This document shows positions 56,647 through 64,000 of a stretch of DNA of 64,000 nucleotides, piece by piece (within the stretch, counting starts at the first letter, position 1; each line of letters starts with the position of its first letter). The stretch spans positions 248,001-312,000 of the forward strand of contig NZ_AMRN01000004.1 of NCBI RefSeq assembly GCF_000300275.1. Direction: 5' to 3'. The DNA comes from Thalassospira profundimaris WP0211. Its GTDB lineage: Bacteria; Pseudomonadota; Alphaproteobacteria; Rhodospirillales; Thalassospiraceae. A program made the position numbers and the translations under genes. Under the pieces are notes generated by a model. That model was not told the DNA's origin. It saw only the letters and a list, made by a program, of their open reading frames with translations, and did no database searches.

Positions 56647-57126
56647 TCAGGTGGTGATTTTAAGATGTTCGTGCTTATGCGCATGTCCGTGATGATCATC
56701 GCCATGATGATGGCTTTCGACATGCAGTTCGCCCGGCACGGTATAAAGCTGCCCGTGGCGCACACCCGGCTGAGCCAGAACCTTGTCGGCAAAGGCGCGG
56801 ATTTCCGAAAGCCGCCCGCGCAATGTCACGCTTTCAAGGCAGGTATCATGATCAATATGGAAGTGAACCGTGGAAACCGTCAGATTGTGATGTTCGTGCT
56901 GGGTGCTCATCAGGCGTGACGCCAGCATGCGTTCCTCGTGATCATAGACATAGTTCAGAACCGCAATTCCGACCCCGTCGGCATTGTCTTCAAGCTTGGT
57001 GTTCTGAAGCTTTTCGCGGATCAGATCGCGAAATCCCTCTGACCGGTTGGTATAGCCGCGGTGATCCAGAAACGCGTCAAACGCCTCCATCAGATCGTCT
57101 TCAATCGATACGGTCACGCGGGTCAT
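56647..57126 (-). CDS. nikR: Nickel-responsive regulator NikR
   Basis: 159 residues. Ribbon-helix-helix N-terminus (MTRVTVSIEDDLMEAFDAFLDHRGYTNRSE) and an ACT-like nickel domain whose ligands His77, His88, His90 and Cys96 match the E. coli set His76/87/89/Cys95. It differs from the usual 133 or so residues by a His/Asp-rich tail (ESHHHGDDHHGHAHKHEH). Divergent from NikK/NikL-like genes, its probable targets; no full NikR palindrome is clear in the 105-base gap. Confidence 0.94.
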   Translation of the reverse strand: MTRVTVSIEDDLMEAFDAFLDHRGYTNRSEGFRDLIREKLQNTKLEDNADGVGIAVLNYVYDHEERMLASRLMSTQHEHHNLTVSTVHFHIDHDTCLESVTLRGRLSEIRAFADKVLAQPGVRHGQLYTVPGELHVESHHHGDDHHGHAHKHEHLKITT

Positions 57127-57231
57127 TTTGACTACCTCTCACAATCAACGGCTTGACGAGTATGATCTTTTTTGAAAAGTTCACACCCGCACATGGTTCT
57201 TCCATAAAAACAATTTCCCAAAGGAACGCAA

Positions 57232-58020
57232 ATGTTTCAACCAAAGTTCGCAGCAAGCATGGTGATTGGTGCCGCAACGCTTTTGATCGGTCTGTCGGCA
57301 AACGCCCATGAATTCATCGCAAGCCAATCGCCAGAAACGGCGAAGCCGGGCGAGAATGCGACACTTATCCTTGATTCGACCCATCAGTTTGGCCTTCCGG
57401 AAGAAGCAGAAGGCGTCAATGATGTGCGCGCCACACTGATCACCGCCGATGGCGCGAACGACATTGCGATTTCCCAAAATGAAACCGCGCCCAACCTGAT
57501 CGGTACGTTTGAAATGCCCGATACCGCGGCCTGGATTTCCGGCCATCGTCTGGGTGTTGTCTGGTCTCAGACCCCCGATGGCTGGCAGGCTGGCGGCGCC
57601 GATGAACATCCCGATGCCATCGCATCGACCCGCTATGAAAAGTTTGCCAAGCTTCTGGTGGGTACCGAAGGCTCAGCTGATTTTGTTACCAAACCACTTG
57701 GTGATGCGCTTGAAATCGTGCCGCTTAGCGATCCGCGTGACACCAAGGTAGGCGAGGATGCCGAATTCCAGATCCTTTTGAACGGCCACCCGTTGACGAC
57801 CTCGGTTCTGGCAACCTATGCCGGATTTACTGAAACACCGTCCTCCTGGGCCTATGCGACCGAAACGCTGAGCACCGAGACCGGCAGTGGCATTGCCAAG
57901 GTCCGGGTTTCGGCCCCCGGTTTGTGGATTGTGCGTGTCGCGGCCGACATGCCCGATGCCGAGGAAGGTGTCGGCAACCACAACATCCGCGCGACCCTCT
58001 CCTTCACCGCTGATCAATGA
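57232..58020 (+). CDS. DUF4198 periplasmic protein, NikK-like
   Basis: 262 residues with a signal peptide ending SANA, so the mature protein begins with His-Glu-Phe. DUF4198 proteins (NikK) accompany energy-coupling-factor nickel importers and help nickel entry. AAAGGAACG precedes the ATG. Overlaps the next gene by ATGA. NikM/NikN/NikO membrane parts are not in the window. Confidence 0.8.
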   Translation: MFQPKFAASMVIGAATLLIGLSANAHEFIASQSPETAKPGENATLILDSTHQFGLPEEAEGVNDVRATLITADGANDIAISQNETAPNLIGTFEMPDTAAWISGHRLGVVWSQTPDGWQAGGADEHPDAIASTRYEKFAKLLVGTEGSADFVTKPLGDALEIVPLSDPRDTKVGEDAEFQILLNGHPLTTSVLATYAGFTETPSSWAYATETLSTETGSGIAKVRVSAPGLWIVRVAADMPDAEEGVGNHNIRATLSFTADQ

Positions 58021-58571
58021 TGATGGCACGGATCGCCTTTGCATATTTATCGGTTCTGGTGGCCCTGCTGATTGCAGGGCCATTGGCCGCCCCTGCCCCC
58101 GCCCATGCCCATGGTGCTGGTTGGCAGGTCGAAGATAGTGCCAATACAAAGACCTACGGGTTCCGATATACCGACGGATCCCCGATGGCCTTTGCCGAGG
58201 TTGTTGTCACAACCAAGGACGGCAAGGTCTGGCAAAAGGCGCGCACGGACCGGATCGGTCAGTTTTCGCTTGGGCTCGGCGGCACACCTGCACCAGATGC
58301 GCCAAGTGAACTCCACATCAAGGTGGCCGATGGCATGGGCCATGTTGTGCAATTGACCTATCAGCCAACCGATACCGCCGCCACCAGAGTTACACCGGCG
58401 GGCGGACAGACAGCTGCCGCGTCGTCAGCAACGGCCATACAAGGCACGCCCGCACTGTTTGATTTGCCACTTTGGGCAAGCATCCTGTTTGGATGTAGCA
58501 TCCTCGCCAACCTGTTTGGCGGGCTTATGCTTTGGCAGCGTCGCCAGATGGCTCGGAAACAGTCGAACTGA
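58017..58571 (+). CDS. NikL/CbiL-like accessory protein
   Basis: 184 residues. Signal peptide ending AHA, so the mature protein starts with His-Gly; a short beta domain (YTDGSPMAFAEVVVTTKDGKVW...RTDRIGQFSL) and a C-terminal membrane span (LPLWASILFGCSILANLFGGLMLW). Same arrangement as NikL, the membrane-anchored partner of ECF nickel importers. Translationally coupled to the NikK-like gene. Confidence 0.72.
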   Translation: MMMARIAFAYLSVLVALLIAGPLAAPAPAHAHGAGWQVEDSANTKTYGFRYTDGSPMAFAEVVVTTKDGKVWQKARTDRIGQFSLGLGGTPAPDAPSELHIKVADGMGHVVQLTYQPTDTAATRVTPAGGQTAAASSATAIQGTPALFDLPLWASILFGCSILANLFGGLMLWQRRQMARKQSN

Positions 58572-59471
58572 TCAGGGCATGAACAGCAAGGTCACCCCGC
58601 CAAAGGCAAGGCAGGTTCCGATTACGGCCTGAATGCCGACAGGCTTGCGCAGGATCAGGCCTTCATAAACAATCAGAATAACCGGCGGCAGCGCCATCAG
58701 GGTTGATGCAATCCCGACATTGGCGTTTTGAACCGCCAGCATTGAAAGCCACACACCGATTGCGGGTCCAATAAGCGCGCCGAGCAACAGCCATTTGCCA
58801 ACATCCGGCGCGATACAGGCCGTAACAGTCCGCCGCACCCGGCCAAGGATGATCGCCAGTCCCCACATGGCAATCACCGCGACCAGCGTTCTGATCCATG
58901 TGGCGGAAAGTGCTGAATAGCCATCAATCAGGGCATATTTCGCCGTGATCAGATTTGCGACCTGACCGACCGCGCCGCCAAAACCAAACAGAATACCAAT
59001 GGCGTAATTGCGTCCCTCAAGCCCGATCGGGCGGCCCTTTTTGCCAAGAATGACAATCAAAACACCACCCACCCCACAGGCGATCCCGGTGATTTCAATC
59101 GGACGCAGCGTTTCATCAAACAGGACCCAGGCCAGAACCGCGCCCATGATCGGAACAGTCGACATCAGCAACATCGAAAGCCGCGCACCGATCAGAACAA
59201 AAGCCTGAAACAGCATGGCATCGCCAATCACCAGCCCCAATACCGATGAAAGCGACAACCAGCCAAGTTGTTCCCACGTGATGGCATTCGGCCATGGCTG
59301 GCCTTGAAGTATCCAATGCAAAATGGTCAGACAAAAGATCGAACAGGCCAGACGCCCGCGATTAACCGTCTGCGCCCCTGCCTTGCCGCCGATATTGGAA
59401 AAGATCATGCTGGAACTCGCCCAACAGAGCGCAGCAGTAAAGGCAGCAGCTTCACCAAAAAGGGAAATCAT
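58572..59471 (-). CDS. EamA/DMT family transporter
   Basis: 299 residues, about ten membrane spans in two EamA repeats. ATG at 59471 (MISLFGEAAAFTAALCWASSSM); an earlier in-frame ATG at 59543 adds a hydrophilic tail and is less likely. It ends directly next to the NikL-like gene on the other strand. Substrate unknown. Confidence 0.85.
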   Translation of the reverse strand: MISLFGEAAAFTAALCWASSSMIFSNIGGKAGAQTVNRGRLACSIFCLTILHWILQGQPWPNAITWEQLGWLSLSSVLGLVIGDAMLFQAFVLIGARLSMLLMSTVPIMGAVLAWVLFDETLRPIEITGIACGVGGVLIVILGKKGRPIGLEGRNYAIGILFGFGGAVGQVANLITAKYALIDGYSALSATWIRTLVAVIAMWGLAIILGRVRRTVTACIAPDVGKWLLLGALIGPAIGVWLSMLAVQNANVGIASTLMALPPVILIVYEGLILRKPVGIQAVIGTCLAFGGVTLLFMP

Positions 59472-59671
59472 GGGGCGCGTTTCCGAAAGGGTTTGGTTAT
59501 TCAACCGTAATGCCGGTTGTTTTGGCGGGTCGTAATGGGGCAACCCTGCCTGTCATAAACCGCAAATTTTCGGAAGTTGGCAATTGCTTTTATTGCATGA
59601 CGGTTTGACGGCTCACGCGCCAGAGCCAGATGGACAGCTTCGATAGATTTTTGGCCAGCAAGACCGGTTGA

Positions 59672-60397
59672 TCAGGACTTGGTTTCCGGACCAGTCATAT
59701 CAAGAGCCGCGCGGAAGATATCGGTGCCGCGATTGAATTGCGGCAACAGGGCCTCGTATTCCTTGCGCAGCCAGCTATAGGTCGTAAGGGTTTCCAGTTC
59801 GATGGTGCGATAGCCTTCCGGCACGCCTTCGGTCTGTTTAAGCGAGAAATCGTCAATCAACAGACCATCCAGCCGCCCATGACGGAGCATGCGCAACATC
59901 ATGCCAGCCCCCCCGGGTACGGTGATGATATCGGCAAGACCGACCAGTTCCTGTTTGCCATGGTCATCGCCCAGCCAAACGCCGATTTCCTTGTTTTTAA
60001 GATCATTGAGTGATTTCACGGTGTCGTCAGCCGTGATCAAAAGGCTTTTGGGACGTCCAACAACCACCGCCCCGGAAACAAGCGGCACACCAGCCGATTG
60101 TCGAATGGTTTCGACACTGGCAAAGACACCATCGATTTCGCCGCGTTTAAGCGAGACGGCGGTGCGTTTGTTTGGCAACCAGACCGGCTGCACACATAAC
60201 CCAGCCTCTGCCATTGCCGCACGGTAGCGTTCGGCAGAGCGGACATGATCGGCCATTTCCGGCAAGGCAATCTTGAGACAGACTTCTTCGTCTGCCTTTG
60301 CCGAGGGCAGCAATTCAAATGACAGGAAAAGTGCTGCCAGAAAAATGACAGCAAACATACACGACCGAACGATCGCATTGGGCTTGCTAAGCGCCAT
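59672..60397 (-). CDS. Periplasmic substrate-binding protein paralogue A
   Basis: 241 residues with a signal peptide (residues about 1-35). Family 3-like binding protein: EVCLKIALPEM, AEAGLCVQPV, a hinge RGEIDGVFASV, ITVPGGAGMMLRMLRHGRLDGLLIDDFSL. First of three head-to-tail paralogues with no permease next to them. Confidence 0.72.
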   Translation of the reverse strand: MALSKPNAIVRSCMFAVIFLAALFLSFELLPSAKADEEVCLKIALPEMADHVRSAERYRAAMAEAGLCVQPVWLPNKRTAVSLKRGEIDGVFASVETIRQSAGVPLVSGAVVVGRPKSLLITADDTVKSLNDLKNKEIGVWLGDDHGKQELVGLADIITVPGGAGMMLRMLRHGRLDGLLIDDFSLKQTEGVPEGYRTIELETLTTYSWLRKEYEALLPQFNRGTDIFRAALDMTGPETKS

Positions 60398-60722
60398 AAT
60401 ATCACCCCCAAAGCAACATCTTCCCGGTGATAGCGGGACATGTTGCGAGCCTACCTGATCTGCCCGCCGTCATTGTTTGCGGTCGGGTCATTTTCATTGT
60501 TCTTTGGTTTCGGCTTTTGCCGTTAGGGAAAACTATAAGTGCAATCCAAAAGCGCGTGCAAGCGCCTGTTTGCCGATCGTTTAAGGCAAACGTATAGGTC
60601 GCACTGCAGCATTATGCGCCAGAATCAAAGCCAAGCCGACAGGGCGCGGAGCCGTTTTGACCGCACATTGCAGCATTCAACCGCAAAGGCGGGAGCGCCT
60701 TTGGCCCAAAGTTTGATGCCAC
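60398..60722. other. Intergenic region between paralogues A and B (325 bases)
   Basis: Upstream region of paralogue A plus the end of B. One weak hairpin (AAAGGCG arms near 60686-60703) without a T tract. No gene seen. Confidence 0.4.
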
Positions 60723-61442
60723 TCAAGACGCCCGATTATGCCAGGCGATGATTTTCTCCAGATAAAGCGCTGTGCCGACATCAAACTTCTCCATCTGACT
60801 GGCATGCTCTGCCCGAAGCCAACTATAGACCTCAAGCTTGGTCACAGGGATTTGCACAAATCCTTCTGGCGCACCACCCACAACCTCCAACGAGAAAGAG
60901 TTGAGCAACATGCCATCCAGACGCCCCTTTACCAGCATTTCGCGCATCATTCCAGGGCCGCCTGGCACACGCACAACATGATCATAAGTCCCAAGCAGCT
61001 TTTCTGACCATGATGCTCCGAGCCAGATGCCGATTTCTTCGTTGGTCAGTTCGGATACACCACGCGGTCCATCATCTTTAATGACCAGAATACCATCGGG
61101 ATTGCCAACAAGGGTGTTGCCGCGGATAACCCGCATTTTGAGACTTTGTTCAAAATCCTCGAGCATGGCAAAGACACCATCGACCTGATTGTGGCGCAAC
61201 GCCATAAACGCACGTGCGTTCGGCATAGGCACCGGGTCGACGCAAAGCCCTGCATCGCGCATGACCGCACGATAAGCTTCTGGCCCAACCGGGCCCGCTG
61301 CAGTTTCTGGCAAGGCTATGCGAAGGCAGACCGGCTTCGCTTCCACGCTTGGCAACAGGGCAAAGGAAAGGACAAGCGCAACGATGGATACCGTTGCCAG
61401 CAAGCAGGTTCGCAAGAACCAGTGCAATTGAAAAAATATCAT
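60723..61442 (-). CDS. Periplasmic substrate-binding protein paralogue B
   Basis: 239 residues, ATG at 61442. Signal segment then PVCLRIALPET, DAGLCVDPV, HNQVDGVFAML, RVPGGPGMMREMLVKGRLDGMLLNSFSL and YSWLRAEHA. Same order of motifs as paralogue A, including a Cys pair near the N-terminus that would form a disulfide. Confidence 0.72.
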   Translation of the reverse strand: MIFFQLHWFLRTCLLATVSIVALVLSFALLPSVEAKPVCLRIALPETAAGPVGPEAYRAVMRDAGLCVDPVPMPNARAFMALRHNQVDGVFAMLEDFEQSLKMRVIRGNTLVGNPDGILVIKDDGPRGVSELTNEEIGIWLGASWSEKLLGTYDHVVRVPGGPGMMREMLVKGRLDGMLLNSFSLEVVGGAPEGFVQIPVTKLEVYSWLRAEHASQMEKFDVGTALYLEKIIAWHNRAS

Positions 61443-61640
61443 TTTAAGGCCCCACGGCACCAACTGAGTGTTGAATGACCGCATCCCGGGAAAGTCGGCT
61501 TGTGATTGGGCCACAAGTCCTTTTTTCGGATCTTTGTGACCCGTTGGAAAAGACGATATATCCAAGCACGCCGGTTGCCTAGGGCCAATTGCCCGCCCTG
61601 CGTGAGTCCAGACAATTTTCACGCGGAAAAATGGCGCAGA

Positions 61641-62342
61641 TCAGCGTCCAACGGACGCCATAAAGGCACTGGTTCCCTTATCAAAAAGCGGCCTGATGTC
61701 TTTGAACTCAGCCTTCAGCCAGCTCGTTACATCGAAATGATCAATCGTGATTGCCTTGTAGCCGTCGGGCACTCCCCCTGTGAGGTCCAGCGAATAGGCA
61801 TCGGTCAGCATCGCGTCAATCCGACCTTCGGCCAGCATTTGCTGCAACATCTGTGTGCCGCGTGGCACTTTAACGATATTGGCATAGCTATCAACAATCT
61901 GCGAACACCATGTTGCACCAAGTGGTACGCCCAGCACCTCTGTGCTAAGATCAGAAATGCCCTCAATCGGGCCTTCTCGCATCACCAGATAACCGTCCAA
62001 AGAACCCAGAAGAACATCACCGGGAACCATCGGCAGTTTTGCGATATCCGGCAAATCGTTCTTTGCGGCAAAAACACCATCAATCTTGCCCGAGCGGAGC
62101 GCTGCAATCGCGCGCACTTGCGGCATTTCCGTCGCAAGCACACACAAACCCGCATCCTTCATCGCCTTCTGATAAAGCTCGATTTTTTGCTGATCGATAT
62201 AGATTTCCGGCATAGCGATACGAAGGCATTTCTCATCCGCACTGGTAGACGGCAACACCCCAAAAGACATCACAACAGCCACAAAACATATCGTTGCAAA
62301 AACACAGGCTGTGGCAAAGCTGTGCTTTGAAGTGCGCGCCAT
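61641..62342 (-). CDS. Periplasmic substrate-binding protein paralogue C
   Basis: 233 residues from the ATG at 62342 (GGGGG upstream). EKCLRIAMPEI, DAGLCVLATEM, SGKIDGVFAAK, KVPRGTQMLQQMLAEGRIDAMLTDAYSL and TSWLKAEFKD show it is the third copy of the family. More divergent than A and B. Confidence 0.72.
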   Translation of the reverse strand: MARTSKHSFATACVFATICFVAVVMSFGVLPSTSADEKCLRIAMPEIYIDQQKIELYQKAMKDAGLCVLATEMPQVRAIAALRSGKIDGVFAAKNDLPDIAKLPMVPGDVLLGSLDGYLVMREGPIEGISDLSTEVLGVPLGATWCSQIVDSYANIVKVPRGTQMLQQMLAEGRIDAMLTDAYSLDLTGGVPDGYKAITIDHFDVTSWLKAEFKDIRPLFDKGTSAFMASVGR

Positions 62343-62814
62343 ACTTACCCCCAAAGGCATTCGGTCTATTTTTTCTTTCGTTTCCCGAATTTCCGTTACT
62401 TCGAACCACTCAGGAACCTGTTTGTTTTGGCCATTGCCGTTGCGGCTTTTGCGCCTCATTGCGTCAAACGATACGTCGGAATGCTAAGCTTTACCAGCCG
62501 GAATTATGCGACTATGCGCATAGGGAAAGGAAACCCCGACGCACTGCAACCTGACCGTCTGGCCCAAGAATCCAATACTTTCGGTTTCTTTGATGCACCC
62601 TTAAACAGGGTCTGGCACTTGGCCGCTTGACCATCGATAAATGTTCCTGCATTGCGCGCTTTTGGAACTTGACCAATATGCGGATGGGGCGCACCATCTG
62701 CGCGCGGCTGGCCCGGAAATCGGGAAAGCAGCGCCACCAAGCCACCAAAGTTTTCAACCGTGCCGCCCTGCATCCCGAGTGGATGCACGACGCCCCATAT
62801 TCCGGACACCCTCG
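62343..62814. other. Divergent intergenic region (472 bases) between paralogue C and EamA
   Basis: No gene can be supported. Reading frames here run over no recognisable motif. Confidence 0.4.
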
Positions 62815-63714
62815 ATGAAACCAGGGGATATCGCCCGCTACCTGTTCCTTGCCATCGTGTGGGGACTGTCATTCCTTGTTGTTGTTAAAATTGTCGAGGC
62901 CTTTGGCTGGGTTGGTGCCGTCACCTTCCGCGCCCTGATTGCGGCGGGATCGCTTTACCTTCTTGCCCGGTTATTTCGCCGCAAACTTGATTTTTCTGCT
63001 GGCTGGCGTCCCTTTGCCATTGTCGGTGCCACCACGGTTGCCGGACAATTGATCGGCCTTTCCTATGCCGCACCGCGGATCGGGACCGCGATGGCCGCCA
63101 TTTTCGTCGCGGCCATTCCGTTGTTTTCCATGATCATCAGCCAGCTCTGGGGCCTTGTACGCACCACAAGGCAGGGCTTTGCCGGCTTGGTGCTTGGCAT
63201 CAGTGGCATTGTCTTGCTGGTCGGGTTCCCCGCCGTCCCGGTCACATTCGAATTTGCCCTTGGCTGTGTGGCATCAATCCTTGCCGCCCTGTGTGCGGCC
63301 TTTGGCAGCAACTATGCCAGCCGCCATCTGCGCAACAGTGGCAACTGGGAAACCACCATCGGGGCGTTTCTGTTTGGTGGATTGATGACCTTGCCACTGA
63401 TCTTTGCCGTGCCGCTGGAACGCACACCGGTTGCCATGGATTACCTGTATCTGATCATTGCCGCAGTTTTGATGAGTGTGTGCACCTATATCGCCTATTT
63501 CCGACTGGTCGCCTCCATCGGGCCGACCCGCGCGATCAGTGTTGAGTTTCTGGTCACCGTGATTGCCGTCTTTATCGGGGCGACCGTTTTGGGGGAAAAA
63601 CTTTCCGCCATGCAGTTCATTGGCGGGATCACAATCATGCTGGGCTGCGCGCTGGTGCTGAACCTTGTGCCTGCGTGGATGCGTCCACGTCCGAGCGTCC
63701 CTGAAATCCCGTAA
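62815..63714 (+). CDS. EamA/DMT family transporter
   Basis: 299 residues with ten membrane spans (YLFLAIVWGLSFLVVVKIVEAF first). ATG at 62815; the in-frame ATG at 62641 would add 58 residues without membrane character and is rejected. Substrate unknown. Confidence 0.87.
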   Translation: MKPGDIARYLFLAIVWGLSFLVVVKIVEAFGWVGAVTFRALIAAGSLYLLARLFRRKLDFSAGWRPFAIVGATTVAGQLIGLSYAAPRIGTAMAAIFVAAIPLFSMIISQLWGLVRTTRQGFAGLVLGISGIVLLVGFPAVPVTFEFALGCVASILAALCAAFGSNYASRHLRNSGNWETTIGAFLFGGLMTLPLIFAVPLERTPVAMDYLYLIIAAVLMSVCTYIAYFRLVASIGPTRAISVEFLVTVIAVFIGATVLGEKLSAMQFIGGITIMLGCALVLNLVPAWMRPRPSVPEIP

Positions 63715-63799
63715 GCCACGCGCACCACATCCGCCAAGGAACAAGCAGGCCTGTGAGAAGTTAGACTAGATAGTTCTCTCTGATCACGGAAAGCAGCGC

Positions 63800-64000
63800 A
63801 TGCCCTTTGACCTTGGCCAGCAGTCGCTCGGCATAATTGTGATGACCTTTGCGGTCTGCACACTGATTATCGGTTTTGCCGGGACCCGACTTGCAGGGAT
63901 TGCCGTCAAACTGGCCGAGCGTACCGGCATGGGGCAAATCATCGCAGGCGCGTTGTTTGTCGGCATGTCAACCAGCCTGCCGGGCAGTGTCCTGTCGGTG
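63800..64000 (+). CDS. Sodium/calcium exchanger family protein (3' partial)
   Basis: 67 residues to the window end. A membrane span IIVMTFAVCTLIIGFAGTRLAG is followed by AERTGMGQIIAGALFVGMS then TSLPGSVLSV, which matches the alpha-repeat GTSLPE-like motif of Na/Ca exchangers, here with Gly in the Glu position (LPGSVLS). The remaining spans and second alpha repeat lie outside. Confidence 0.72.
   Translation, partial: MPFDLGQQSLGIIVMTFAVCTLIIGFAGTRLAGIAVKLAERTGMGQIIAGALFVGMSTSLPGSVLSV

Noticed and set aside
62504..62872. 122-codon frame on the minus strand in the paralogue C/EamA gap
   Set aside because: No motif, overlaps the EamA start, no ribosome site.

Overview
The window looks like chromosomal DNA of a marine-type alphaproteobacterium, most like Rhodospirillales/Thalassospira. 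This is an inference from gene content (quinone-pool and Ugp/Pot-type ABC importers, GMC dehydrogenase, many LysR/AraC/TetR regulators), from the alphaproteobacterial GAAC-N7-GAAC LexA box upstream of recA, and from the moderately high GC protein style. No rRNA, tRNA, CRISPR array, phage or insertion sequence was recognised.

Layout. 1-6.7 kb: a carbohydrate-type ABC importer (binding protein cut by the window edge, two permeases), a LysR regulator, a GMC dehydrogenase and an EamA exporter. 7-10 kb: a di-heme cytochrome c peroxidase convergent with an autotransporter carrying eight 60-bp Pro-rich repeats. 10.1-13.7 kb: an outer-membrane-like protein, a formylglycine-generating-enzyme-like protein and an arylsulfatase; the last two are each broken by one extra base (mod 3) in a simple-sequence run. 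14-17.4 kb: an EmrAB-type efflux pair divergent from a TetR regulator, with palindromic operators whose relative also lies upstream of the sulfatase. 18-19.3 kb: icd. 19.5-22.6 kb: a Gly/Asn-rich secreted repeat protein, an ECF sigma factor, its membrane anti-sigma factor and a protein sharing the anti-sigma C-terminal domain.

24.3-31.5 kb holds the most unusual locus: three co-directional genes coding for a secreted Cys-rich protein with a six-repeat tectonin propeller, a TPR-containing secretin lipoprotein, and a second exported protein with three tectonin-like propellers. It reads as a self-contained export or surface-display cassette with its own outer-membrane channel.

31.6-38.6 kb: pirin, WrbA, GlpQ, a VWA/MoxR pair, an AraC regulator and a lipoprotein. 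38.7-45.7 kb: a TetR-controlled operon with a polyamine-type ABC importer, a metallo-beta-lactamase-fold hydrolase and an aldehyde dehydrogenase, apparently importing and oxidising one substrate. 45.9-56.5 kb: TPR protein, DUF2254 protein, alaS, a GNAT acetyltransferase, two entericidin-like lipoproteins, a DUF1328 protein, a serine hydrolase, a membrane AraC-type regulator, a NIPSNAP protein and recA. 56.6-58.6 kb: NikR divergent from NikK/NikL-like nickel-uptake accessory genes. 58.6-64 kb: two EamA exporters, three tandem paralogous periplasmic binding-protein genes without permeases, and the start of a cation/Ca exchanger cut by the window end.
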